Assembly: GCA_049115955.1 (NCBI GenBank)
Contig: JAGDZJ010000008.1
Span: forward strand, 71,770 to 135,769
Source: Salinispirillum sp049115955
GTDB taxonomy: Bacteria; Pseudomonadota; Gammaproteobacteria; Pseudomonadales; Natronospirillaceae
Reading direction: 5' to 3'
DNA: 64,000 nucleotides
Under the pieces are notes generated by a model that saw nothing but the letters and a program-made list of their open reading frames with translations, was not told the origin of the DNA and searched no databases. Made by a program: the position numbers and the translations under genes. This document shows, one piece after another, positions 35,638 through 44,063 of the stretch (within the stretch, counting starts at the first letter, position 1; the number at the start of each line of letters is the position of its first letter).

Positions 35638-36930
35638 ATGGCGATTATCGCAGATATCAAAGCACGGGAAGTTCTTGATTCACGTGGCAACCCGACTGTA
35701 GAAGCTGATGTTTATTTGAAGTCTGGTGCTTTTGGCACCGCATGCGCACCATCGGGTGCGTCTACCGGTTCGCGCGAAGCACTTGAACTGCGCGACGGTG
35801 ACAAATCACGTTACTTGGGCAAGGGCGTGAACAAAGCGGTTGAAAACATCAACACCGCTATCCGCACTGCTCTGGTCGGTAAAGACGCAGATCAGCGCGC
35901 CATCGACAAGATTATGATTGATCTCGACGGCACAGAAAACAAATCCAAGCTGGGCGCAAACGCCATTTTGGCCGTCTCTCTGGCCACCGCCAAAGCCGTA
36001 GCAGCCGAGCGCGGTATTGAATTGTATGAATACATTGCCGAAGTGAACGGTACGCCGGGCAAATACAGCATGCCGGTACCTATGATGAACATCATCAACG
36101 GTGGCGAGCACGCAGATAACAACGTAGACATCCAAGAATTTATGGTGCAGCCCGTGGGCTTTTCTTCTTTCAAAGAAGCCCTGCGTTGTGGCGCCGAGAT
36201 TTTCCATTCGTTGAAAAAAGAACTGTCCGCTCTGAACTTGAGCACGGCAGTGGGTGACGAGGGTGGTTTTGCCCCTAACCTTGAATCCAATGAAGCGGCA
36301 TTGGCGATCATCGGTAAAGCCGTTGAATCTGCGGGCTACAAGTTGGGCGAGAACGTCACCTTGGCGTTGGACTGCGCAGCGTCTGAGTTTTACAAGAACG
36401 GCAAATACGACTTGGCCGGTGAAGGCAAAGTGTATGACTCTCGTGGCTTCTCTGAGTTCCTGAAGTCCATGTGCGACAAATACCCCATCGTTTCTATCGA
36501 AGATGGCTTGGACGAAAGCGATTGGGATGGCTGGAAAGTACAGACTGAATTGCTGGGTGACCGTGTTCAGTTGGTCGGTGATGACTTGTTTGTAACCAAC
36601 ACCAAAATCCTCAAAGAAGGTATTGATAAGGGCATCGCCAACTCAATCCTGATTAAGTTCAACCAGATCGGCTCGCTGACCGAAACGCTGGAAGCCATTA
36701 AAATGGCTAAAGACGCTGGTTACACTGCGGTCATCTCACACCGTTCTGGTGAGACTGAAGACACTACTATCGCCGATTTGGCGGTGGGTACTGCGGCGGG
36801 TCAAATCAAGACAGGTTCGCTGTGCCGTTCAGACCGCGTATCGAAATACAATCGCTTGCTGCGTATTGAGGAACAACTCGGTGAGAAAGCCGTGTACAAT
36901 GGCCGCAAGGAAATCAAAGGTCAGGCGTAA
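35638..36930 (+). CDS. eno: Enolase
   Basis: A 430-residue glycolytic enzyme interconverting 2-phosphoglycerate and phosphoenolpyruvate; it is also a likely RNA degradosome partner in some gammaproteobacteria. It begins IADIKAREVLDSRGNPTVE. Metal-binding and catalytic segments include GDEGGFAPNL, SIEDGLDESDWDGW, LIKFNQIGSLTET and the signature SHRSGETEDTTIADLAVG. It ends with a strong terminator. Confidence 0.98.
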   Translation: MAIIADIKAREVLDSRGNPTVEADVYLKSGAFGTACAPSGASTGSREALELRDGDKSRYLGKGVNKAVENINTAIRTALVGKDADQRAIDKIMIDLDGTENKSKLGANAILAVSLATAKAVAAERGIELYEYIAEVNGTPGKYSMPVPMMNIINGGEHADNNVDIQEFMVQPVGFSSFKEALRCGAEIFHSLKKELSALNLSTAVGDEGGFAPNLESNEAALAIIGKAVESAGYKLGENVTLALDCAASEFYKNGKYDLAGEGKVYDSRGFSEFLKSMCDKYPIVSIEDGLDESDWDGWKVQTELLGDRVQLVGDDLFVTNTKILKEGIDKGIANSILIKFNQIGSLTETLEAIKMAKDAGYTAVISHRSGETEDTTIADLAVGTAAGQIKTGSLCRSDRVSKYNRLLRIEEQLGEKAVYNGRKEIKGQA

Positions 36931-36964
36931 ACTACACAGTCATGTGCTGTAGTGCACGCATAGA

Positions 36965-36990
36965 AAGGGGCCTTTGAGGCCCCTTTTTTA
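36965..36990 (+). terminator. Rho-independent terminator after eno
   Basis: AAGGGGCC (36965-36972) pairs with GGCCCCTT (36978-36985) around TTTGA, followed by a T run to 36989. Confidence 0.9.
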
Positions 36991-37061
36991 ATGATCGGTT
37001 GTGACGCAAGTAGGGTATCAGTCTTGCGTTCAACCCAATGGATATCCTTCAAGGTCATGTA

Positions 37062-37349
37062 ATGAAAAACCTGGTGCTCGTGAGCCTGGTCATACTGTTG
37101 GTTTATTTGCAGGGTCGCCTGTGGTTTGGCGACAGCAGTGTGGCGGAGATTCGTTCGTTACAAAGTCGAATTTCGCAACTTGAAGCGCAGAACACGGTGC
37201 AGCAGCAGGTAAATGACCAATTACGTGCCCAAGTTCGTGCCATGAAAGACCAAACGGACCAAGATGCGTTGATTGAACAAGCGAGAGAACGCTTGGGTTT
37301 GATCGCACCCGGAGAAACGCTTTATCTTTTTGTCGATGAACAACAGTAG
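37062..37349 (+). CDS. ftsB: Cell division protein FtsB
   Basis: A 95-residue bitopic divisome protein that joins FtsL and FtsQ. A single N-terminal membrane segment (about 4-20) is followed by a periplasmic coiled coil (about 28-65) with regular heptads. The family segment ARERLGLIAPGETLYLF follows. ATG 37062 gives the normal N-terminus MKNLVLVSLVILL. The eno-ftsB-ispD order is typical. Confidence 0.94.
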   Translation: MKNLVLVSLVILLVYLQGRLWFGDSSVAEIRSLQSRISQLEAQNTVQQQVNDQLRAQVRAMKDQTDQDALIEQARERLGLIAPGETLYLFVDEQQ

Positions 37350-37364
37350 GGAACAGCATCTGCT

Positions 37365-38066
37365 ATGAGTGAACATCAGCCGGAATTCTGGGTGTTGATC
37401 CCGGCGGCAGGGACAGGCCAACGTATGCAGGCCAGTATTCCTAAACAATATTTGGAAGTGGCCGGTAAAACTGTGCTGCAGCATACGATTGATCGTCTCG
37501 CCAGCGTTACAGGCCTTGCGGGTATAGTGCTGGCAACAGCACCTGACGATCAGCGTTTTGACGTCGTGTTACCTACCGACGTGCCATGTCACAGAGCCGA
37601 AGGTGGCGCCAGTCGAGCAGATACTGTTTTGGCGGGCGTGGAAAGAATCATTGCCTTGGCTGGGAGCGATGTATGGGTTCTGGTACATGACGCGGCGCGA
37701 CCTGGGGTAAGGGTCGCAGACGTTGAGCAGCTGATGTCGGTCTGCGCCAGCAGCGGTGAGGGTGGTATTCTGGCCCAGCCGGTGCGCGATACGGTCAAAC
37801 AAGCCAGTCAGGACTTGACCATACAGACGACGTTGCCCCGCGAAGAGATCTGGTTGGCGCAGACACCACAGTGTTTCCAAGCTGGCCTGTTACGACAAGC
37901 GTTACAGCAAGCCTTGGCGACGGATGCGGCGGTTACTGATGAAGCTTCTGCTATGACCCTCGCCGGTCATGCGTGCCGTCTGGTGCCTGGGCACTGGCGC
38001 AATATGAAGCTGACCGAGCCGGATGATATGCCTTTACTGGAGTGGATACTGAGCCATGAAAGCTGA
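37365..38066 (+). CDS. ispD: 2-C-methyl-D-erythritol 4-phosphate cytidylyltransferase
   Basis: A 233-residue MEP-pathway enzyme that couples MEP with CTP. The nucleotide-binding loop is LIPAAGTGQRMQASIPKQYLEV in a shorter glycine-rich form. VLVHDAARP and LAQTPQCFQ are the other conserved parts. It overlaps ispF by 11 bases, linking two steps of the same pathway. Confidence 0.96.
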   Translation: MSEHQPEFWVLIPAAGTGQRMQASIPKQYLEVAGKTVLQHTIDRLASVTGLAGIVLATAPDDQRFDVVLPTDVPCHRAEGGASRADTVLAGVERIIALAGSDVWVLVHDAARPGVRVADVEQLMSVCASSGEGGILAQPVRDTVKQASQDLTIQTTLPREEIWLAQTPQCFQAGLLRQALQQALATDAAVTDEASAMTLAGHACRLVPGHWRNMKLTEPDDMPLLEWILSHES

Positions 38067-38550
38067 TTTGCGCATTGGACACGGTTACGATGTCCATCGT
38101 TTTGCTGACCAGGAGACCGGTGGTGAGCAAAAACTGGGCGGTATAGCCGTGCCGGTATCGCACCGTCTGCTGGCCCATTCGGACGGCGATGTGGTACTGC
38201 ACGCCATTGCTGATGCAGTGCTCGGTGCCTTGGGGTTGGGTGACATCGGTGAGCACTTTCCTGATACCGATGCGACTTGGGCGGGCGCCGACAGCGCCGA
38301 TTTATTGCGTAAGGTTTGGGCGCAGGCGCAACAGGCCGGATTCGGCTTAGGTAATCTGGACATTACCATAGTGGCACAAGCCCCTAAGCTGTCGCCTTAC
38401 AAGGCAGCGATGCGAGAGCGTATAGCGGCCTTGTTGGACTGCGATGTTGAGTACGTTAACGTAAAGGCCACAACCACAGAAAAGTTGGGTTTTGTCGGCA
38501 GGCGAGAAGGCATAGCGACCTATGCCGTGTTGTTATTGTGTCGACTTTAA
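38056..38550 (+). CDS. ispF: 2-C-methyl-D-erythritol 2,4-cyclodiphosphate synthase
   Basis: A 164-residue MEP-pathway enzyme that forms the cyclic diphosphate. The metal ligands are in IGHGYDVHRF (Asp, His) and in LLAHSDGDVVLHAI. ATTTEKLGFVGRREGI closes the family pattern. It overlaps ispD upstream and truD downstream, so the three are translated in a coupled row. Confidence 0.97.
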   Translation: MKADLRIGHGYDVHRFADQETGGEQKLGGIAVPVSHRLLAHSDGDVVLHAIADAVLGALGLGDIGEHFPDTDATWAGADSADLLRKVWAQAQQAGFGLGNLDITIVAQAPKLSPYKAAMRERIAALLDCDVEYVNVKATTTEKLGFVGRREGIATYAVLLLCRL

Positions 38551-39590
38551 ATGTCACTGATTTACCAACGGCCAGCGGCTCGGTGCTCAGCTCGGCTGTT
38601 ATTCGTCGCGCGCACGCGGATTTTCAGGTGACGGAAATACTGACGCCTGATGCGGACAGTGGTGGAGAGCATCTGTGGTTGTGGGTCGAAAAGTGCGGCG
38701 CTAATACACAGTGGGTATCTAATGAACTGGCCGACCACTATAAAGTTAGGCGGCGTGACGTAGCCTACGCGGGCCTTAAAGACCGCCATGCGGTCACTCG
38801 TCAATGGTTCAGTGTGTGGCTGCCTGGCGGGCAAAAGCGGGGCGACCCAGTATTGCCGGAGCATGCAGAGTACCGCGTGTTGTCATGGTGTTGGCAGCCG
38901 AAGAAGATTCGTCGCGGCCTGCATGACGGCAATCGGTTTGATTTGTTGTTACGCGATGTGGATGTGTCCGATGTCGCGTTGCAGGCCCGGTTAGCCATCA
39001 TCGCCGAATCGGGCGTCCCCAATTATTTTGGGCAGCAACGTTTTGGTTATTCATTCAATCCGCAACCGGATGCAATAGAATGGAGCGAAGATCGCTTCAC
39101 TCGCGGTATGCAACTGTCGGCTGTGCGCAGCTATTTGTTTAATATGCAGTTGGCCCAGCGTGTAAAGTCGGACGCTTGGCACACCGTGCAGTTACCTGGT
39201 TGGTTGTGCTGGCGCGGCTCAAATGCAGGTTTTGTTGCGGATGACCTAGATGAACGGTTACGCGGGTTACTCGCGACTGGCGAGCTATCCCCCAGCGCTT
39301 GGCTGCCTGGCTTGGTCGAAGACCCTCGTCTGGATGCACGGCCTGAAGAGTTGACCTGTCTTGCCAGTCACCAATTGTGGGTAGACCAGTTGGTTGAGCG
39401 TCGTGTGTTGGCGGCGCGGCGTGCTACGGTATTGCCAGTGCGGGGCTTAACACACGAGCGCACTGAGCATGGTCTTAGGCTGACCTTTGAGTTACCACCA
39501 GGTGCTTTTGCTACCACGGTGTTGAATGAAATGTTTACGATAAAGGATGAGGCTCGCCGTACTGCAATGGCGAGTCAGGATGAAGTTTGA
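38538..39590 (+). CDS. truD: tRNA pseudouridine(13) synthase TruD
   Basis: A 350-residue enzyme that forms pseudouridine at position 13 of tRNA-Glu. The catalytic aspartate is in AGLKDRHAVTRQWFS, and NYFGQQRFG is the next family motif. The GTG start at 38538 lies inside ispF. In most gammaproteobacteria surE follows truD; here pcm follows directly. Confidence 0.95.
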   Translation: MSTLNVTDLPTASGSVLSSAVIRRAHADFQVTEILTPDADSGGEHLWLWVEKCGANTQWVSNELADHYKVRRRDVAYAGLKDRHAVTRQWFSVWLPGGQKRGDPVLPEHAEYRVLSWCWQPKKIRRGLHDGNRFDLLLRDVDVSDVALQARLAIIAESGVPNYFGQQRFGYSFNPQPDAIEWSEDRFTRGMQLSAVRSYLFNMQLAQRVKSDAWHTVQLPGWLCWRGSNAGFVADDLDERLRGLLATGELSPSAWLPGLVEDPRLDARPEELTCLASHQLWVDQLVERRVLAARRATVLPVRGLTHERTEHGLRLTFELPPGAFATTVLNEMFTIKDEARRTAMASQDEV

Positions 39591-39607
39591 CTGGGAAAAA
39601 TGACCCT

Positions 39608-40291
39608 ATGAGTTCAGCCCCAAACGCCTTGCAGTTGGCAGGCATTGGCATGACGTCGGCAAGGGCCCGTCAGCGCATGATCGATCGTTTGGTATCGCGT
39701 GGTATCACCGATGAAGAGGTGCTGATGGTAATGGCCGCTGTGCCACGCCATATCTTCGTCGACGAAGCACTGTCCCATCGCGCCTACGATGATACCACCT
39801 TGCCTATCGGGTATGGGCAGACACTCTCTAACAGCTATACCGTTGCACGCATGACCAGTTTGGTGAAAGAGTGCTCCAAGTTGCAGTCCGTATTGGAAAT
39901 CGGCAGTGGCTCCGGTTATCAGACCTCGGTGTTGGGGCATTTGGCTAAACAGGTTTGGTCCGTCGAACGTATCGCCGAATTGCAGGACAAAGCGCGTTCT
40001 CGGTGCCGACTGTTAAACCTCAGTAATGTGCGTTTTCGGGTGGCCGACGGTCACTGGGGATGGGCCGAGAAGGGTCCTTACGATGCCATTGTATGCACTG
40101 CCGCGCCAGACTCGGTACCACAAGCGCTGCTGGATCAGCTTAGCCCTGATGGCGGCGTACTGGTTATTCCCGTTGGAGACCAACGACAGCAGCGATTGAT
40201 GCGCTATCGTCGTTATGGTGACGACATAAGGGTTGAAGATGTCGAAGAGGCTTTTTTCGTGCCCTTGGTCAATACGCAGGCGATCTCATGA
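39608..40291 (+). CDS. pcm: Protein-L-isoaspartate O-methyltransferase
   Basis: A 227-residue repair enzyme that methylates isoaspartyl residues with S-adenosylmethionine. The SAM-binding loop is VLEIGSGSGYQTSVLG, preceded by LPIGYGQTLSNSYTVARMT. I chose ATG 39608; TTG 39587 or the internal ATG before TSARARQRMIDRL are alternatives, and the last corresponds to the usual E. coli-length start. Its stop overlaps the next ATG in ATGA. Confidence 0.94.
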   Translation: MSSAPNALQLAGIGMTSARARQRMIDRLVSRGITDEEVLMVMAAVPRHIFVDEALSHRAYDDTTLPIGYGQTLSNSYTVARMTSLVKECSKLQSVLEIGSGSGYQTSVLGHLAKQVWSVERIAELQDKARSRCRLLNLSNVRFRVADGHWGWAEKGPYDAIVCTAAPDSVPQALLDQLSPDGGVLVIPVGDQRQQRLMRYRRYGDDIRVEDVEEAFFVPLVNTQAIS

Positions 40292-41184
40292 AGCCAAACG
40301 TCAAAGGTTCCGCATGGTTGGGGTGGGTAGCTAGGGGCATTCTCATGGGGATCGCTGACATGGTACCGGGCGTGTCGGGCGGTACCATGGCGCTGCTTAC
40401 CGGTATTTATGATCGTTTGATCAACGCGTTGTCGAGTTTCGATTTGACGGTGCTGGGTTTATTGTGGCGTAGAGACATTAGGGCGGCGTGGCGTCACGTT
40501 GATGCAACCTTCTTGTCGTGCCTATTGGCCGGTATATTGGCGGCACTGGTGGCTATGAGTCACGTTGTCGTCTGGTTCATGACGCATCAGCCGGTGCTGT
40601 TGTGGGGCTTTTTTCTGGGCCTGCTCGGTGCAGCGCTGTGTACGCTTATGGCGGATGTTGTTTGGCAAAAGCAGCACGTATTGGCCATGCTGGGGGGAGC
40701 TTTACTTGCTTTAACGACGGCATTCGCTTCGGGCGCGGCCTTGGAGCCCACCCCCATTTGGTTCTTCTTCGGCGGCATGATAGCAATCAGCGCGATGATT
40801 TTGCCAGGGATATCGGGTAGTTTGATTCTATTGTTGTTGGGTTTGTATCTGCCCGCGGTGGAGGCGATACGACAATTTGATGTTGGCGTGATACTCGTTA
40901 TTGGTGGTGGTTGTGCAACCGGCATTCTGCTGTTTTCTCGTTTGTTGCGTTGGTTTATGACACAACATCGGATGCTAACCATGGCTGCATTGAGCGGTGT
41001 GGTGCTGGGCGCGATGCCGCGCCTGTGGCCATGGCAGGTCGCTGAGGAAGGCGTGGTTGAGCTATCTTTGCGTTTGCCAGACAGTACAGCGTCATTGATT
41101 ACGGGTACCATGGCGATCATCGTGGGTGTTTTAGTCTATGCTGGTATCAGATGGATGTTACAAAACAGTGATGAAGCATTGTAA
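40288..41184 (+). CDS. DUF368 membrane protein, probable undecaprenyl phosphate translocase (PopT type)
   Basis: A 298-residue polytopic membrane protein. The N-terminal GILMGIADMVPGVSGGTMALLTGIYDRLI and the internal repeat ISAMILPGISGSLILLLLGLY, seen here as shorter blocks, are the DUF368 signature. Recent work on DUF368 (PopT) and DedA (UptA) proteins assigns them recycling of the C55 lipid carrier across the membrane. The role here rests on family membership. It overlaps pcm in ATGA and lies before nlpD, a site where other gammaproteobacteria have different small genes. Confidence 0.85.
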   Translation: MKPNVKGSAWLGWVARGILMGIADMVPGVSGGTMALLTGIYDRLINALSSFDLTVLGLLWRRDIRAAWRHVDATFLSCLLAGILAALVAMSHVVVWFMTHQPVLLWGFFLGLLGAALCTLMADVVWQKQHVLAMLGGALLALTTAFASGAALEPTPIWFFFGGMIAISAMILPGISGSLILLLLGLYLPAVEAIRQFDVGVILVIGGGCATGILLFSRLLRWFMTQHRMLTMAALSGVVLGAMPRLWPWQVAEEGVVELSLRLPDSTASLITGTMAIIVGVLVYAGIRWMLQNSDEAL

Positions 41185-41270
41185 ACAGCGTGAGACAAAG
41201 TTTTTTAGACTATTTGGTTCTATATGCTACTTTTCTTAACAACTTCAATTACAAAACATAACATTTGTTG

Positions 41271-42176
41271 ATGACTTATTTCAGGCCGACGCATGACAAG
41301 GTGTCAAAAAAAAGTAGCAATAACGTCTTCGGCCGGATGTTGATTAGGACGTTGGCGCTTATTTTTTTATTGAGTGCCTATGGGTGCGTCAATAACGCAG
41401 GGTTTATTGCGCTAGAAGACCTGCCGTCTCGGCCAGCAAGTCAGACAGCAAGCGGTGCCCAGCCGTCTCGGGCTGCACCATCCGCGAATGCTTCACGACC
41501 CGCTACGACGCCAAATCGCAGTGCGATTACTGCCGAAACGCGACCATCAACTTACCGTGTCCAAGCGGGCGATACACTCTACTCAATTTCCTTTCGTTAT
41601 AACTTAGACTTTCGTCGAGTGGCCGCTGCCAACAACATTTCAGCGCCTTATACGATTGTTCCAGGGCAGGTGATTAGGCTGACAGAAAGCGGTGTTCCAG
41701 CGACAGCGACGGCTCCATCTGTCTCCACTCCCGCCCCTTCAACCGGAGCTCCACCCCGTCAAACTTCTGCCTCTCCTACTCCCAGTACCCCTGCTGCCAG
41801 CATGCCGGTGACCAATTGGCGCTGGCCTGTAGAGGGGAATATAGTGCGAACATTTTCTTCTTCTCCGTCTGGTTCAAAGGGTATTGATATCAGCGCTCCG
41901 ATCGGTGAATCTGTTGTTGCAGCAGCGGATGGACGAGTTGTTTATGCTGGAGATGGTTTACGAGGTTATGGCAACCTGATCATTCTCGAGCATGCCGGAC
42001 GTGTTCTAAGTGCGTATGCATTTGCCAGTGCGATCAAAGTCAGCGAGCAACAACAAGTGAAGCAAGGTGACGTAATCGCAGAGGTAGGTGCCAGGGGTGA
42101 TGAGCCTCTATTGCATTTCGAAATACGACAGGATGGCCGGCCCGTGGATCCGCTTAGCTACCTCCCCAGACGATAA
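41271..42176 (+). CDS. nlpD: LysM/M23-domain lipoprotein NlpD (amidase activator)
   Basis: A 301-residue outer membrane lipoprotein that activates the cell-separation amidase AmiC. The lipobox LLSAYGC puts the lipidated cysteine at residue 39. A Ser/Ala/Pro-rich linker and a LysM domain (YRVQAGDTLYSISFRYNLD) follow. The C-terminal LytM domain lacks the zinc ligands (SKGIDI instead of H-x3-D), so it should be non-catalytic, as in E. coli. The start is uncertain: ATG 41271, GTG 41301 or ATG 41337 all lack a clear ribosome binding site. rpoS follows; in many relatives its main promoter lies inside nlpD. Confidence 0.93.
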   Translation: MTYFRPTHDKVSKKSSNNVFGRMLIRTLALIFLLSAYGCVNNAGFIALEDLPSRPASQTASGAQPSRAAPSANASRPATTPNRSAITAETRPSTYRVQAGDTLYSISFRYNLDFRRVAAANNISAPYTIVPGQVIRLTESGVPATATAPSVSTPAPSTGAPPRQTSASPTPSTPAASMPVTNWRWPVEGNIVRTFSSSPSGSKGIDISAPIGESVVAAADGRVVYAGDGLRGYGNLIILEHAGRVLSAYAFASAIKVSEQQQVKQGDVIAEVGARGDEPLLHFEIRQDGRPVDPLSYLPRR

Positions 42177-42253
42177 TCATTGGACACTCGGGGAGTAAAC
42201 TAGGGACTGACAGGCATTGTCTGGCAGTGGGTGTACGGAACGGGGGTGATACC

Positions 42254-43261
42254 ATGGCAGCTACAGAGATCGTCAATGTAAGCAGAAAGGCAACGAGTGC
42301 CGTTTTCTTAGATACGGAAAGCATCGACACCGATGATGCCGTGTTGGAACTCGAAGGCGTGGTCGATGAAGATCAGGAAGATGCCAAAGAGGAAGAAGTA
42401 GACAGCACCCCTTCGTATCAAAAAACACTGGATGCTACCCAGCTCTACCTAAACGAAATTGGCTTCTCGCCGCTGTTGACCGCAGAAGAAGAAGTGCATT
42501 TTTCACGTCTCGCACAAAGTGGCGTTGAAAGTGGCCGGAAGCGCATGATTGAGAGTAATCTGCGGTTAGTGGTCAAAATTGCGCGTCGCTACATCAATCG
42601 TGGCCTGCCCTTGTTGGACCTCATTGAAGAAGGCAATTTGGGTTTAATTCGTGCTGTAGAAAAATTTGATCCCGAACGGGGATTCCGTTTCTCAACCTAC
42701 GCTACGTGGTGGATCCGTCAAACCATCGAACGCGCGATCATGAATAATACGCGAACCATTCGTTTACCCATTCACGTGGTTAAAGAGCTGAATGTGTATT
42801 TGCGTGCAGCGCGTGAGTTGGCGCAGAAACTGGATCATGAACCAACGGCGGAAGACATTGCACGTTTGCTGGACAAGCCTGTTGGTGATGTAAAACGCAT
42901 GTTGGGCTTGAATGAGCGCGTCTCCTCCATTGATACACCCATAGGCGCCAATTCAGACAAAACCTTGTTGGAAACCATTGCTGACGAGAATGTGGGGCTG
43001 GACCCCGAAGATACATTGCAAGATGATGATCTCAAAAGCAGCATTGACGGTTGGCTGGGCGAATTGTCGGAGAAACAGCGCGAAGTGGTCGTACGTCGTT
43101 TTGGATTGCGGGGCCATGAGACAAACACGTTAGAAGAAGTCGGCCGCGAAATAGGATTGACCCGTGAGCGCGTGCGGCAGATTCAAGTTGAAGCTTTGCG
43201 GCGCTTACGCGATATCATGGAAAAACACGGTTTGTCGGCCAACGCCATTTTTCATGAATAG
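42254..43261 (+). CDS. rpoS: Stationary-phase sigma factor RpoS
   Basis: A 335-residue sigma-70 family factor for general stress and stationary phase. An acidic N-terminal stretch (about 15-55) is followed by DATQLYLNEIGFSPLLTAEEE. Regions 2 (GFRFSTYATWWIRQTIERAI), 3 and 4 (EEVGREIGLTRERVRQIQVEA) are complete, shown in part here. ATG 42254 is preceded by GGGGGTGAT; the start at 42227 is less likely. It sits between nlpD and fdxA, as in Pseudomonas. Confidence 0.97.
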   Translation: MAATEIVNVSRKATSAVFLDTESIDTDDAVLELEGVVDEDQEDAKEEEVDSTPSYQKTLDATQLYLNEIGFSPLLTAEEEVHFSRLAQSGVESGRKRMIESNLRLVVKIARRYINRGLPLLDLIEEGNLGLIRAVEKFDPERGFRFSTYATWWIRQTIERAIMNNTRTIRLPIHVVKELNVYLRAARELAQKLDHEPTAEDIARLLDKPVGDVKRMLGLNERVSSIDTPIGANSDKTLLETIADENVGLDPEDTLQDDDLKSSIDGWLGELSEKQREVVVRRFGLRGHETNTLEEVGREIGLTRERVRQIQVEALRRLRDIMEKHGLSANAIFHE

Positions 43262-43270
43262 TGATGTGGC

Positions 43271-43297
43271 CTAGGGAATGCTTCAGAGCTTCCCTAG
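43271..43297 (+). terminator. Hairpin after rpoS
   Basis: CTAGGGAA (43271-43278) pairs with TTCCCTAG (43290-43297), extended by GCT/AGC around TCAG. No U tract follows, so it may protect the 3' end rather than terminate. Confidence 0.45.
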
Positions 43298-43319
43298 TGT
43301 AAACGTGCTGTGTTTTAAC

Positions 43320-43348
43320 TTGGCACTGGACTCGGTAGTGTCTAAGCT
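43320..43348 (+). promoter_or_regulatory. Candidate promoter for the 44-residue small gene
   Basis: TTGGCA (43320-43325), a 17-base spacer and TAAGCT (43343-43348) lie 39 bases before the small ORF. The match is moderate. Confidence 0.35.
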
Positions 43349-43387
43349 CATAGAGTAAGAGTTGAGTGAGTCAACGAGGAGAGCAAA

Positions 43388-43522
43388 ATGGTAGTAGCCC
43401 TGCTGATAGGTGTTGGGTTGGTCGCTCTAATGGCTAGCCGAGTCGATTGGTCATCGCTAACTGATGATCGTCCAGAACCTATTCGAATCAAAGTCGAAGA
43501 GGATAAGCTACGGCGAGACTGA
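43388..43522 (+). CDS. Small single-span membrane protein of 44 residues
   Basis: An unnamed small protein. GAGGAG lies nine bases before the ATG. The product begins MVVALLIGVGLVALMASRVDW, a hydrophobic segment long enough to cross the membrane, and ends with a charged tail rich in Asp, Glu, Lys and Arg. It has its own candidate promoter and a strong terminator downstream, so it looks like an independent gene between rpoS and fdxA. I do not recognise the family and suggest no function. Confidence 0.6.
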   Translation: MVVALLIGVGLVALMASRVDWSSLTDDRPEPIRIKVEEDKLRRD

Positions 43523-43561
43523 CAGGCACTCAATGTTGCCGTTAGCTCAAAGTGGTAGCGT

Positions 43562-43591
43562 AAAAAAGCCCGTTCATAACGGGCTTTTTTT
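43562..43591. terminator. Bidirectional terminator between the small gene and fdxA
   Basis: AAAAAAGCCCGTT (43562-43574) pairs perfectly with its complement at 43578-43590 around CAT, with a U tract in both directions. Confidence 0.9.
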
Positions 43592-43601
43592 GTGGGCGCT
43601 C

Positions 43602-43925
43602 TTAGCGCTCTAGCTGAGCTACTTTCCCGGGTACACCGTTCCACTCTTCAGCGTCCGGCAGAGGATCTTTCTTCTCGGTGATGTTTGGCCAGACTTCAGC
43701 CAGCTCCGCGTTCAGCTCGATGAACTGCTGCTGATCTTCAGGTATTTCATCTTCTGATAGGATGGCTTCGGCAGGGCACTCGGGCTCGCACAGTGCGCAG
43801 TCAATACATTCATCAGGATGAATGACCAGAAAGTTAGGGCCTTCGTAGAAGCAATCTACTGGGCATACTTCAACACAATCGGTGTATTTGCACTTAATAC
43901 AATTGTCCAGAACTACAAATGCCAT
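43602..43925 (-). CDS. fdxA: 7Fe ferredoxin FdxA
   Basis: A 107-residue ferredoxin with a [3Fe-4S] and a [4Fe-4S] cluster. The cysteine pattern is DNCIKCKYTDCVEVCPVDCF, followed by CIDCALCEPECPAEAI. The length equals Azotobacter/Pseudomonas FdxA. ATG 43925 starts the typical AFVVLDNCIKC. It lies between rpoS and mutS, as in Pseudomonas, facing the small gene across a shared terminator. Confidence 0.97.
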   Translation of the reverse strand: MAFVVLDNCIKCKYTDCVEVCPVDCFYEGPNFLVIHPDECIDCALCEPECPAEAILSEDEIPEDQQQFIELNAELAEVWPNITEKKDPLPDAEEWNGVPGKVAQLER

Positions 43926-44063
43926 GTCGGCGACTCCCGCGTTGATGCCTTTCAATTAGGCTGCGTATTCTATTGACCTCAGCCCTCGCTCACAAGGCAA
44001 GAACCACTCTAATAACGATTTTTTTAAGAACAATTAGTTATTTGTTAGTGCCGGACCGCGCAC

